A DNA stretch of 64,000 nt, taken from contig FOHD01000001.1 of NCBI GenBank assembly GCA_900111695.1, positions 62,001 to 126,000 of the forward strand, in the 5' to 3' direction. The position numbers and the translations under genes are program-made. Source of the stretch: Olsenella sp. KH3B4. GTDB taxonomy: Bacteria > Actinomycetota > Coriobacteriia > Coriobacteriales > Atopobiaceae. Shown here piece after piece: positions 7,985-16,527 of the stretch (position 1 is the stretch's first letter; each line of letters begins with the position of its first letter). Below the pieces are notes generated by a model. It saw only the letters and a program-made list of their open reading frames with translations. It made no database searches and was not told the DNA's origin.

Positions 7985-8139
7985 GGCTTACGTGCCCGCT
8001 AATCTTCGGGCGTGCGCGCCGGGAATGCACATATGATCCAGCCTGTCGGTAATCTGTCACCAATCTAACCGTGAAAGAGGCTCTGAACTGTGCTTTTATG
8101 CGATATCCTCTCATCCACCCACGTCAAGGGGGAGCTGAG

Positions 8140-9132
8140 ATGGGTGAAGAGACAAGGCGGTCGTGCGATGCAAACCTTGAAGTGTCAGAGAATAGAGGCC
8201 TGTGCGCAGTCCCAAAGAGTGATGCGGAACTCAACCGCTTTTCCTATCTCAAAGGCAAAGGAGAGCTGGTCAGCCCTTACCCGGGACTCTTTGCAAGCGC
8301 CGACGTGTGGGAGCGCCTTCTTCCTAGCCAACGTGCCCGGCGCGTGATGCGCACGCTCGGTCGCATCCATGCCGATTGGCTGTTCGTGGGACCGTCCGCT
8401 GCAATCGTCCACGACCTCGCGATACCCCCATCTGCAATGTGGCCACTTTGCATCGCGAAGGTGGGCTCGGGAACGTGTAAGGGCACTTCCCTTACGAGAA
8501 GGACGCGCGTCCAGGCATGTGAGGTGGTTGTTCTCGACGGCATGCGTGTCACCACCATCGACCAAACGGCAGTCGACTGTATGCGACAGCTGCCTTTTGC
8601 AGCAGCTCTTTCTGTAGCTGACTCGTATCTCCGGACGACGAATCAGACACGCGAGTGCCTCGAGGAATTGGTGAAGCCTGCGCGCATGGGTTAAGCCGGC
8701 ATTCGAAACGCGCGCATCGTCGCCGCCCACGCCGATGGACGCGCAGAGAGTTGGGGCGAGTCCGAGGCGCGGGCGGCAATGCTCGAGCTGGGGTTTGCCC
8801 TTCCCGAACTCCAGGTCCCCTACCTCGACCTCATCACCGGGCAATGCTACCGCGCGGACTTCTCGTGGGACCTTGCCGATGCTGGCACGGTGATAGACGA
8901 GATGGACGGATTCTCCAAATACACTGACAAGACCATGAGCGGTGGCGACATGGTGGGGGCGTTCGTGCGAGAACGGCAGCGAGAGTCCAGGCTCACCATC
9001 GGCGGGCGAAGCGTGATGCGCTTCACCCCGGCACAGGTAGCAAGCAGGCAATACTTCGAGATCTTGCTCGAGAGCTACGGCATACCGCGAGCCAAGCCGC
9101 TCAGCGGTTGGAAGGAGCTTAGGAGCAGATAG
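8140..9132 (+). pseudogene. DUF559/AbiEi-like protein gene interrupted by one in-frame stop
   Basis: One continuous frame of about 330 codons is broken by a single TAA at 8692-8694. The N-terminal half (YLKGKGELVSPYPGLF, VGPSAAIVHDLAIP, VTTIDQTAVDCMRQLPF, ADSYLR) resembles actinobacterial AbiEi-like proteins. The C-terminal half (SWGESEARAAMLELGF, PELQVPY, VIDEMDGFSKYTD, RERQRESRL) matches the DUF559 endonuclease-fold region that normally follows, and it resumes in the same frame directly after the stop. AAGGGGGAG before ATG 8140 supports this start; a GTG at 8071 is an alternative. Such proteins are often linked to toxin-antitoxin or phage-defence functions. Either the gene is dead by one substitution or two fragments are made. 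Confidence 0.75.
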
Positions 9133-9182
9133 GCTCCCTGTGCTCGGCACCGCCGACGAGACGCCAGCTGGCTCCCAGCCAA

Positions 9183-9265
9183 CGGAGAATATCGCTTTCT
9201 CTTAATCAGCGGCTGCATTTGCCCAGTTGGCCTACTGAGAAATTGAGAAATAGCGATATTCTCCG
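9183..9265 (+). repeat. 83-bp inverted-ended intergenic repeat, copy 2
   Basis: CGGAGAATATCGC at the left end and GCGATATTCTCCG at the right end are exact complements. Inner arms TTTCTCTTAA / TTGAGAAATA extend the pairing. The length equals that of the other copies. It lies 50 bp past the interrupted DUF559-like gene and 72 bp before the end of the convergent DUF1667 gene. Confidence 0.92.
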
Positions 9266-9337
9266 TGCGAAGACAGTGGTCCGGGCCCGTTTGGGGCAGC
9301 AGGCCGGATCCGCGGCCATAGCTGCAGCGAGAAGTGC

Positions 9338-9700
9338 CTAGGCATCCTTGGTTGCCACGATGTCGACGCCGGTATCGGCAACGTTGGCGAGAATGACGTC
9401 GCCGATGTGAACAGGCGCGGTGGCCGTGACACCAGCAACCGCGCGTACCACGTCAAAGACGCGGTCCTTGGGCACGTCGCCTGCAGTCTTGACCGAGACC
9501 ATCTTCTCCGTCGCCGAGCCAACAACCGGTACCGTGGTGGTGACCACGCGAACGGGATGGGTAACCTCGTCGCGGGCGTACTTGTCGCCGCGCATGCAGG
9601 AGTTTCCGGTGACCCCCGTGATGGTTCCGTCATCCGCCAGGGTTACGTTCACGGTGCAGCCTCGAGGGCAGCGTATGCAGGTAAGCGTCCTCGTCTCCAT
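9338..9700 (-). CDS. DUF1667 four-cysteine protein of the GlpA-like flavoprotein operon
   Basis: This 120-residue protein begins with Cys8-x2-Cys11-x3-Cys15 and Cys35 (TCIRCPRGC … NSCMRG), the DUF1667 pattern that suggests a metal or Fe-S site. DUF1667 proteins are regularly encoded with an FAD oxidoreductase and a GlpA-like dehydrogenase, as here, and may act as their small redox partner. The start ATG 9700 follows the stop of the FAD oxidoreductase gene by one base. The longer open frame running upstream is a shadow of that gene. It is the last gene of a three-gene operon. Confidence 0.85.
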   Translation of the reverse strand: METRTLTCIRCPRGCTVNVTLADDGTITGVTGNSCMRGDKYARDEVTHPVRVVTTTVPVVGSATEKMVSVKTAGDVPKDRVFDVVRAVAGVTATAPVHIGDVILANVADTGVDIVATKDA

Positions 9701-9701
9701 C

Positions 9702-10976
9702 CTATGCCTCCTCGAGTGTGACAACGATCTTCTCAAGTCCAGGCCTGGTGAGCAGGTCCTCGCGCTTAAGCGTGACGTCTTCCATCTCGCCGGGCACCAG
9801 GATGGGCCGCCGCTTGGCAATGACGCGCTCTCCTCCCAAATACACGCAGATTCGCTTGTCCTCGAAGACGCCGCCCACACGGAACCGGACCGTGAGCTTC
9901 TCGGGCATGCGCTTGGGGTCGATGGACTGCGGGACCGTATAACGCACGCCGCCCTCGGCAACAACGGGAATGCCCGGCTGCTCCTCGTGGGCCCCCTGTT
10001 TCGCGCAGGCATCCGCCCACTTGCCGGCCGCCGCTCCGGCAGCCGTTGCCTCCTGAGAGACGTAGTCCACCAAATCGTGCACGTGCAGAACGTTGCCGCA
10101 GGCAAAGATGCCAGGGACGCTTGTCTCGAGGCTCTCGTTGACAACCGGACCACGCGTCACGCGCGAAAGCTCAACGCCAGCCGCGCGCGAGAGCTCGTTC
10201 TCGGGCAGGAGTCCCACCGAGAGGAGCAGCGTGTCACAGGGGTAGCGCTTCTCGGTTCCTGCGATGGGATGACCCTTCTCGTCCACCTGGGCAATCCAAA
10301 CTGCCTCCACGCGGCTCTTGCCCTCCACGCGCGTGACCGTGTGGGAGAGCAGGAGGGGGATGCCAAAGTCATCGAGGCACTGGACGATGTTTCTCTTGAG
10401 CCCTCCCGAGTAGGGCATGAGCTCCGCAACACACGCAACGTGCGCGCCCTCGAGCGTCATGCGTCGCGCCATGATGAGGCCAATGTCTCCGGAGCCCAAA
10501 ATCACGACCTCGCGCCCGGGCATGAGCCCCTCGATGTTCACCAGGCGCTGGGCGGTGCCTGCGGTGTAGACGCCGGCTGGCCTGAACCCCGGGATGTTGA
10601 GCGCGCCTCTCGGCCGCTCGCGACAGCCCATCGCAAGAACAACGGCGCCGGCGGAAATGCGCTGCATGCCGAGCGCCTCGCTCACGCAGGTCACCACGCG
10701 ATCTGGCGAGACGTCCAGGACCATGGTGTCGAGAAGGAATTCCACGCCCGCCTCGTGCGCAAGCTTTTCGTAGCGAGCAGCGTATTCGGGGCCGGTGAGC
10801 TCCTCGTTGAAGGTGATGAGACCAAAGCCGTTGTGAATGCACTGGTTGAGAATGCCGCCCAGCTTCTGGTCGCGCTCAATCACCAGGACCGAACGCTTGC
10901 CCTCGCCGCGAGCGGCCGTGGCAGCAGCGAGGCCCGCAGGACCGCCGCCGATGACAATGACGTCGTAGTCGCTCAT
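9702..10976 (-). CDS. FAD-dependent NAD(P)-type oxidoreductase (GlpB/NOX-like partner)
   Basis: The 424-residue protein has an N-terminal FAD site GGGPAGLAAA (about 10-19), a second nucleotide site GSGDIGLIMARR in the middle, and a C-terminal FAD loop around VPGIFACGNVLHVHDLVDYV. It belongs to the pyridine nucleotide-disulfide oxidoreductase family. The neighbours, a GlpA-like dehydrogenase upstream (4-bp ATGA overlap) and DUF1667 downstream, suggest a three-part dehydrogenase moving electrons from glycerol-3-phosphate or a similar hydroxy acid to another carrier. The substrate is not proven, and the redox-active CxxC of thioredoxin reductases is absent. Confidence 0.85.
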   Translation of the reverse strand: MSDYDVIVIGGGPAGLAAATAARGEGKRSVLVIERDQKLGGILNQCIHNGFGLITFNEELTGPEYAARYEKLAHEAGVEFLLDTMVLDVSPDRVVTCVSEALGMQRISAGAVVLAMGCRERPRGALNIPGFRPAGVYTAGTAQRLVNIEGLMPGREVVILGSGDIGLIMARRMTLEGAHVACVAELMPYSGGLKRNIVQCLDDFGIPLLLSHTVTRVEGKSRVEAVWIAQVDEKGHPIAGTEKRYPCDTLLLSVGLLPENELSRAAGVELSRVTRGPVVNESLETSVPGIFACGNVLHVHDLVDYVSQEATAAGAAAGKWADACAKQGAHEEQPGIPVVAEGGVRYTVPQSIDPKRMPEKLTVRFRVGGVFEDKRICVYLGGERVIAKRRPILVPGEMEDVTLKREDLLTRPGLEKIVVTLEEA

Positions 10977-12457
10977 GCGCGGGCCTCCTTGGTGATGGTG
11001 TCCTTCACGTGGCCCTCGATGAATGCAGAACCCGGCCCGGACTTGGTGACGTTTTCCATGGTGACCTCGGGAAGCTCGCGCGAGAGAATCTCCATGATCT
11101 TGGGCGTGCAGAAACCTGCCTGGCAGCGGCCCATGCAAGCACCCGTCCGACGCTTCACGCCGTCGAGCGACCTCGCGCCCACAGGCCGGTGAATGGCGTC
11201 GACGATCTGCGCCTCGGTCACGTGGCAGCAGCGACAGATGACCCTCCCGTAGAGTGGGTTCTCCTCGCAGAGCCTCCCCCACTCCTCAAAGGAAAGGTCG
11301 TTCAGGTTGGGGATGCCGCGACGCGTGTCCACAAACGTGCCTGCGGGCTTCTCGTCGAGCCCCAGGATGTCGCGCACGATGCCCGCGACCATGCGCCCGA
11401 TGGCGGGGGACGCCGTGAGTCCCGGCGACTCGATGGCGGAGCAGTCAACAAAGCCCGGAGTCGAGGGATTCTCGCCAATAAGGAACTCGTGCTCGGCCCG
11501 GTGCGCCCGCAGGCCCGAGAAGGACGTGATGACCTCGCGGAGAGGAACGTCGGCTACCGTGATGCCGCACTTCTCGGCCACCTCGGCAAGACCCGCCGCC
11601 GTGGTGTCGGTGCCTTCCTTGTCCTGGATGTCCTCTGCGGTTGGTCCAACTATGAGGTTGCCGTGGATGGTTGGCGAGACGAGCACGCCCTTGCCCATCT
11701 TGGACGGAAGAGCAAAGACCACGTGGTGCACGTGATTTCCCGCGGTGGTGTCGAGCAGCATGTACTGGCCTCGGCGCGGAACGATCTTGAGCTTGTCCTC
11801 ACAGACCATGTTGTGGATCTTGTCGGCATAGACGCCGGCGGCGTTCACCACGCAGCGGGCACCAATGCGGCCCTGCGGGGTCTCAAGGACAAAGCCTCCT
11901 TCGGGCCTACGCGACATGCCCGTCACGGGCGCGTTGAAGATGAACTCAACGCCGTTCTCGGCGGCATTCTCCGCAAGGGCCACGTTAAGCCCGAAGGGGT
12001 CGACAATACCCGCCGTGGGTGCCCAAAGCGCGCCAACGGCATTCTGGGAGATATTGGGCTCCATGGAGCGAAGTGTGTCTCGGTCTACAATCTGCAGGTT
12101 GGGCACGCCGTTTGCCACGCCGCGCGCAAAGAGCTCGCGCAGGCCGTCCATGTCGCGCTCGCTCGTGCACACGACGAGAGACCCGATGTTTCTAACCGTG
12201 AACTGCAGCTTCTCTGCGAGCTCGTACATGAGGGCATTGCCCTCGACATTGAGGCGCGCCATGAGCGAACCAGGCATCGCGTCATAGCCCGCATGCACTA
12301 TGGCCGAGTTTGCCTTGGACGTACCACAGCAGACGTCATCCTCACGCTCGACCACGCAGACGCTTGCCGTTGTCTTTGCCAGCTCGCGTGCCGTGGCGCA
12401 ACCGGAGACACCGGCTCCTATGACCACGACGTCGTACTGGCGTTCACTCTCCTGCAT
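10973..12457 (-). CDS. GlpA-like FAD dehydrogenase with C-terminal BFD-like [2Fe-2S] domain
   Basis: The 494-residue protein has a DAO/GlpA-type flavin domain at about 9-360 (FAD loop VIGAGVSGCATA, 12-23). A BFD-like domain with Cys408-x-Cys410 and Cys441/Cys445/Cys450 follows. This layout is that of anaerobic glycerol-3-phosphate dehydrogenase subunit A and of related L-2-hydroxyglutarate-type oxidoreductases. With the two downstream genes it forms an operon of flavin and Fe-S subunits. Glycerol kinase or facilitator genes are not nearby, so glycerol-3-phosphate as substrate is only an inference. GAGGAGGGG before ATG 12457 supports the start. Confidence 0.87.
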   Translation of the reverse strand: MQESERQYDVVVIGAGVSGCATARELAKTTASVCVVEREDDVCCGTSKANSAIVHAGYDAMPGSLMARLNVEGNALMYELAEKLQFTVRNIGSLVVCTSERDMDGLRELFARGVANGVPNLQIVDRDTLRSMEPNISQNAVGALWAPTAGIVDPFGLNVALAENAAENGVEFIFNAPVTGMSRRPEGGFVLETPQGRIGARCVVNAAGVYADKIHNMVCEDKLKIVPRRGQYMLLDTTAGNHVHHVVFALPSKMGKGVLVSPTIHGNLIVGPTAEDIQDKEGTDTTAAGLAEVAEKCGITVADVPLREVITSFSGLRAHRAEHEFLIGENPSTPGFVDCSAIESPGLTASPAIGRMVAGIVRDILGLDEKPAGTFVDTRRGIPNLNDLSFEEWGRLCEENPLYGRVICRCCHVTEAQIVDAIHRPVGARSLDGVKRRTGACMGRCQAGFCTPKIMEILSRELPEVTMENVTKSGPGSAFIEGHVKDTITKEARA

Positions 12458-12797
12458 CGACCCCTCCTCGTTCCCGATGGGTGGACGTGGCGATGGATGG
12501 ACGTGACAAAGCCATCATGCGACCATCGCCGGGGCCGATTATCCACCCCAGCAGATTGCGTGCCCGCGCGCGGTGGACGGACGGTAGCTCGGCCCCGTAG
12601 AACGGCACAGCACGGCCGCGAACGGTGCTATCTGTTGATGACTTTCGGACTGCGTCAACTTTGGGGCGACCCGGTCAGTCACTGGGTAGCCGCGTCAACC
12701 CTCGGGCACAGGAAGGCCCTTTTCCGACGGTACAGTTGCGGAAACCTGGCCTGTGGCGCCAATCTGGCACCACAAGGCGCCTTGCACCGCTCGCACG
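12458..12797. other. Intergenic spacer, no gene seen
   Basis: This 340-bp gap must hold the leftward promoter of the GlpA-like operon and the end of the ABC exporter transcript. I see no open frame with a ribosome site, no strong T-tailed hairpin and no convincing -35/-10 pair. Two GGCGCC palindromes near 12755-12782 are the only notable sequence. Confidence 0.5.
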
Positions 12798-14663
12798 TTA
12801 CCGCGTCCCTTCGAACTGGCTCTCGTAGAGGTTGGCGTAGAATCCGCCCTCGCGAAGAAGCTCGTCGTGCGTACCGCGCTCGATGATGTGGCCGTCCTTC
12901 ATCACGAGGATGCAGTCCGCGTCGCGTACGGTCGAAAGCCGGTGCGCCACCACAAGGGAGGTGCGGCCCTCCATCATGCGGTCGAAGGCATCCTGCACCT
13001 GCAGCTCGGTACGGGTGTCGATGGAACTCGTTGCCTCGTCGAGCAGGAGAATCGTGGGGTTGGCGAGCATCACGCGGGCGATGCAAAGTAGCTGCCGCTG
13101 GCCCTGCGAGAGAGACCCGCCGTCCTCACCCAGAAGCGTGTCGTATCCCTGTGGCAGCTGCTCGATGAACTTGTGCGCGTGGGCCTGCTTGGCCGCAGCC
13201 ACCACGTCGTCTAGCGTGGCACCCGGCGTCCCGTAGGCAATGTTCTCTCGCACGGTCCCCCGGAACAGCCACGTGTCCTGAAGCACCATGCCAAAGAGCG
13301 AGCGAAGGTCTTCTCGGCGCATGGTGCTCGTGTCGTGGCCATCCACCAGGATCTGCCCGGAGTCCACGTCGTAGAAGCGCAGCAGCAGGTTGATAAGGGT
13401 TGTCTTCCCGCATCCCGTAGGTCCCACCAGGGCGATGGTCTGGCCGGGCTCCGCGACAAACGAGATGTCCTCGAGCAGCGGGCGGTCTTTCACGTACGAG
13501 AAGTTCACATGCGAGAACTCCAGCGCACCCTCGGGGTTCTCGTCCACCTCGGGCTCGGCAGGATCTGCGCTCTGGGCGGGGGCGTCGATGAGCGTGAAGA
13601 GCCGCCGTGCCGAGGCGTAGGCCGTCTGGATCTGCGTGACCACGTTTGAAATCTCGTTGAAGGGCTTCATGTACTGGTTGGCGTACGAGAGGAACGTCTG
13701 CACCTGGCCAACGGTGAGGACGCTCGGCCACCCGGAGATGACACAGACGCAGCCCACAACGGCAACGACGGCATACGTGATGTTGTTCACCACGCGCGTG
13801 GCGGGGTTCGAGAGGGAGCTCGCGAACTGCGCATGCTCCCCTACCCCAAGGAGGCGCTGGTTAATGGCATCGAATCCCGCCTGTGCGCGGTCGCCGTACG
13901 CGAAGGCGCAGACAAGCTTCTGACTGCCCACCATCTCCTCGACGTAGCCGCCAAGAGACCCCTGAAGTGCTTGCTGGTCTTTGAAGCTCTTTGCGGAGTA
14001 GCGGGCGATGAGCCAGGCCACGAGCATGGAGACTGGCGTCACGACCACAACCACAAAGCCGACGGGGACCGATATCGAGAACATGAAGGCAAGCGTGCCC
14101 ACAATGGTCACCACACCGGTGAAGAGCTGCGTGAGTCCCTGGAGCAGGCCGTCGCCCACCTGGTCGGCGTCGTTCACCACGCGCGAGAGCAGGTCTCCGT
14201 GCGAATGCGCATCGACAAACGAGAGCGGCAGGTCGCGGAAGCGAGAGAAGGCGTCAATGCGCAGGTCGCGCACCGTCTCGTACGTAAGCCTGTTCGTGCA
14301 GTAGCCAGAGACCCACTGCGTCACCGCCGCACCCACAACCACGAGCGCAAGCTCCTGCAGCAGCGCCACGAGCGCGGCAACGTCAACGTTTCCGGCCGAG
14401 ACCATGCAGTCGATTGCACGGCCAATCACGATGGGCACGTAGAGCTGGAGAACAACCGAGACGGCAGAGGCCACAAAGGAGGCAACCAGCGACACCCGGT
14501 GCGGCTGCGTGTAGGCAAGCAGGCGGCGCGTGACCTCGGCGGTGGTGAGGCCCGTCTCGTCTAGCCTGCCCTGGGGGTTGTCGTTGTTGTCGTTGCCAAT
14601 GTCGCCCTTCACGTTGGCCATAATGGTTCCGGCGCTCGCGCCGGCAGCATACGGGTTTGCCAT
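12798..14663 (-). CDS. ABC exporter half-transporter with catalytic ATPase site
   Basis: The 621-residue half-transporter has six transmembrane helices (about 55-350) and an ATPase domain with Walker A GPTGCGKT (414-421), signature LSQGQ (518-522) and Walker B LLLDEATS (539-546) with the catalytic Glu543. It is a type IV (MsbA/LmrA-like) exporter subunit. The partner upstream overlaps by one base (TAATG), and the two form a heterodimer. Substrates of such pairs include drugs, lipids and peptides, and none is indicated here. The N terminus carries a 40-residue polar extension rich in Asn, Asp and Gly. Confidence 0.92.
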   Translation of the reverse strand: MANPYAAGASAGTIMANVKGDIGNDNNDNPQGRLDETGLTTAEVTRRLLAYTQPHRVSLVASFVASAVSVVLQLYVPIVIGRAIDCMVSAGNVDVAALVALLQELALVVVGAAVTQWVSGYCTNRLTYETVRDLRIDAFSRFRDLPLSFVDAHSHGDLLSRVVNDADQVGDGLLQGLTQLFTGVVTIVGTLAFMFSISVPVGFVVVVVTPVSMLVAWLIARYSAKSFKDQQALQGSLGGYVEEMVGSQKLVCAFAYGDRAQAGFDAINQRLLGVGEHAQFASSLSNPATRVVNNITYAVVAVVGCVCVISGWPSVLTVGQVQTFLSYANQYMKPFNEISNVVTQIQTAYASARRLFTLIDAPAQSADPAEPEVDENPEGALEFSHVNFSYVKDRPLLEDISFVAEPGQTIALVGPTGCGKTTLINLLLRFYDVDSGQILVDGHDTSTMRREDLRSLFGMVLQDTWLFRGTVRENIAYGTPGATLDDVVAAAKQAHAHKFIEQLPQGYDTLLGEDGGSLSQGQRQLLCIARVMLANPTILLLDEATSSIDTRTELQVQDAFDRMMEGRTSLVVAHRLSTVRDADCILVMKDGHIIERGTHDELLREGGFYANLYESQFEGTR

Positions 14664-16414
14664 TACGCACCCACCTCCTCGGGACGAAGCTGCGAGAGGC
14701 AGATCTCACGATAGATGGGGCAGCTCCTCATGAGTTCGGTATGAGATCCCAGGCCAGCCATGCGACCATGGTCAAGCACGAGAATCTGGTCGCAGGACAT
14801 GACCGCCGAGACGCGCTGAGACACAATCACGCAGGTAAGCTCCGAGCGGAGGCTGCGGAGCGACTGGCGGAGGCTCGCGTCCGTGCGAAAGTCGAGCGCC
14901 GAGGCAGAGTCATCGAGCACCACGATGCGCGGATGGCCCACGAGGGCTCGCGCGATGGTGAGTCGCTGGCGCTGGCCGCCCGAGAAGTTCTTGCCGCCAG
15001 CCTCAACGACGGCGTCAAGGCCACGGTCCTTACCCCGTACGAAGTCCGCCGCCTGGGCGAGCTCCAACGCGCGCCAGAGCTCGTCGTCCGTCGCGTTGGG
15101 GTCGCGCCAGCAGAGGTTGGAACGGATGGTACCCGAAACGAGGGAAGCCTGTTGGGGCACCGTCGAGACGAGCTCGCGCAGCTGCGTGAAGGGGTAGTCT
15201 CGAACATCGTGACCAAAGACACGCACCTCGCCGGTGGTGGCGTCGTAGAGCCTGGGAATGAGGTTCACAAGCGAAGACTTTCCCGAGCCCGTGCCGCCGA
15301 TGATTCCAAGGGAACCTCCAGCACCCAGTCGCAGGGTGACGTTGTCCACAGCAGGCCGGGGGGCGCCGTCGTAGGTAAAGCAGACGTGGTCAAACGCAAG
15401 CGCAACCCCCGAAGCGAGGGTGCCCCGGGAGAGCTCCACCGGGGCGGTGTCCTCATCGGAGATCTGCGGCTCGCAGTCGAGAACCTCCATGATGCGCATG
15501 GCAGATGCCGTGCCGCGATTGATGGTGATGACCAAGTTGGCAACGTAGACAATGGACACAAGCATCTGCGTCATGTAGTTCACGAAGGCGATGACCTCAC
15601 CTTGCGTGAGGTTGCCCGCGTTGACGCGGGCGCCGCCCATCCAGAGGATGGCGACGATGCCCAGATCCATAACCAGAAGCGTGGCGGGGTTGAGAATCGA
15701 GGAGAGCTTGCCTATGGTGACAGCAGTCTGGGTCTGGGCGTCGGCGGCCTCATGAAAGCGCTCGGCCTCGCGAGCCTCCTGCCTGAACGCCCTCACCACG
15801 CGCACGCCCGAGAGGTTCTCGCGCGTGACGAGGCTCACCTCGTCGAGGCGCGCCTGGAGCTCGCCAAAGAGGGGAACGGACTTAGACATCACGAGCCAAA
15901 AGACCACAGCGATGGCCGGCGTGCAGACGAGAAACACCAGGCCAAGCTGCGAGTCGATGAGCATGGCGCAGACCATGGAGCCTATCGCCAGGATGGGCCA
16001 GCGAATGATTTGCCTGATGCCAAGGGCAACCGTGACCTGCACCTGGTTTACGTCGTTAGTGATGCGTGTCACGAGGGAGGGGGTGCCAATGCGGTCGAGG
16101 TCCGCTGGCGCGAGCTGGTTCACCTTGGCATAGATATCATGGCGAATATCGGTTCCCGAGCCCTGTGACACAACAGCTGCCATCTTCTGGCACACCATCG
16201 TGAAGCAGAACCCCACCACCGCTAGCACGATGAGCAGGGCGCACATGCGAACCACGTATCCCTGGTCGCGATTGCTGACGCCAATGTCTATCATGCTGGC
16301 CACGATGACCGGTGTGATAAGGTCAAAGATGACCTCGACTGCCTTGCAGAGCGTGCCCGCAACGATCTTCCCCCGGTACTTGGGAAAGACGAACCTCCGC
16401 AGAATCTCGCCCAA
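14663..16414 (-). CDS. ABC exporter half-transporter with degenerate ATPase site
   Basis: This 583-residue partner of the downstream half-transporter has six membrane helices (about 15-300), Walker A GGTGSGKS (373-380) and signature FSGGQ (477-481). Its Walker B reads IVVLDDSAS (497-505), so Asp502 stands where the catalytic glutamate should be. Heterodimeric exporters such as TM287/288 show this asymmetry, with one live and one dead ATP site. The pair therefore looks like a true heterodimer and not two separate homodimers. It is the first gene of the two-gene operon. Confidence 0.92.
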   Translation of the reverse strand: MGEILRRFVFPKYRGKIVAGTLCKAVEVIFDLITPVIVASMIDIGVSNRDQGYVVRMCALLIVLAVVGFCFTMVCQKMAAVVSQGSGTDIRHDIYAKVNQLAPADLDRIGTPSLVTRITNDVNQVQVTVALGIRQIIRWPILAIGSMVCAMLIDSQLGLVFLVCTPAIAVVFWLVMSKSVPLFGELQARLDEVSLVTRENLSGVRVVRAFRQEAREAERFHEAADAQTQTAVTIGKLSSILNPATLLVMDLGIVAILWMGGARVNAGNLTQGEVIAFVNYMTQMLVSIVYVANLVITINRGTASAMRIMEVLDCEPQISDEDTAPVELSRGTLASGVALAFDHVCFTYDGAPRPAVDNVTLRLGAGGSLGIIGGTGSGKSSLVNLIPRLYDATTGEVRVFGHDVRDYPFTQLRELVSTVPQQASLVSGTIRSNLCWRDPNATDDELWRALELAQAADFVRGKDRGLDAVVEAGGKNFSGGQRQRLTIARALVGHPRIVVLDDSASALDFRTDASLRQSLRSLRSELTCVIVSQRVSAVMSCDQILVLDHGRMAGLGSHTELMRSCPIYREICLSQLRPEEVGA

Positions 16415-16447
16415 CTAGTGCTCCTCCCTCAAGTTCCCCGAATACCC

Positions 16448-16475
16448 ATAATAGGTTTGCGGGAGCTTGAGTCAC
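16448..16475 (-). promoter_or_regulatory. Candidate promoter of the ABC exporter pair
   Basis: Read leftward, GTGACT and TATTAT are separated by 16 bases, ending 34 bases before the first exporter start. The -10 is good and the -35 is weak. Confidence 0.35.
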
Positions 16476-16527
16476 ATACAGCTTTCGTTACGTCACCGTT
16501 CACGTTTTGTATGACGAGCCCGAGCGT

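Noticed and set aside
8185..9150. 321-codon leftward frame opposite the interrupted DUF559-like gene
   Set aside because: It is the complement of a recognisable gene, has no motif, and runs over the stop only because it is on the other strand.
7902..9265. CRISPR-like array
   Set aside because: Only two repeats 1.2 kb apart with a gene between; no regular spacers and no cas genes.
9701..10153. Extended upstream start for the DUF1667 protein
   Set aside because: The added ~150 residues overlap the FAD oxidoreductase gene in another frame and have shadow-like composition.
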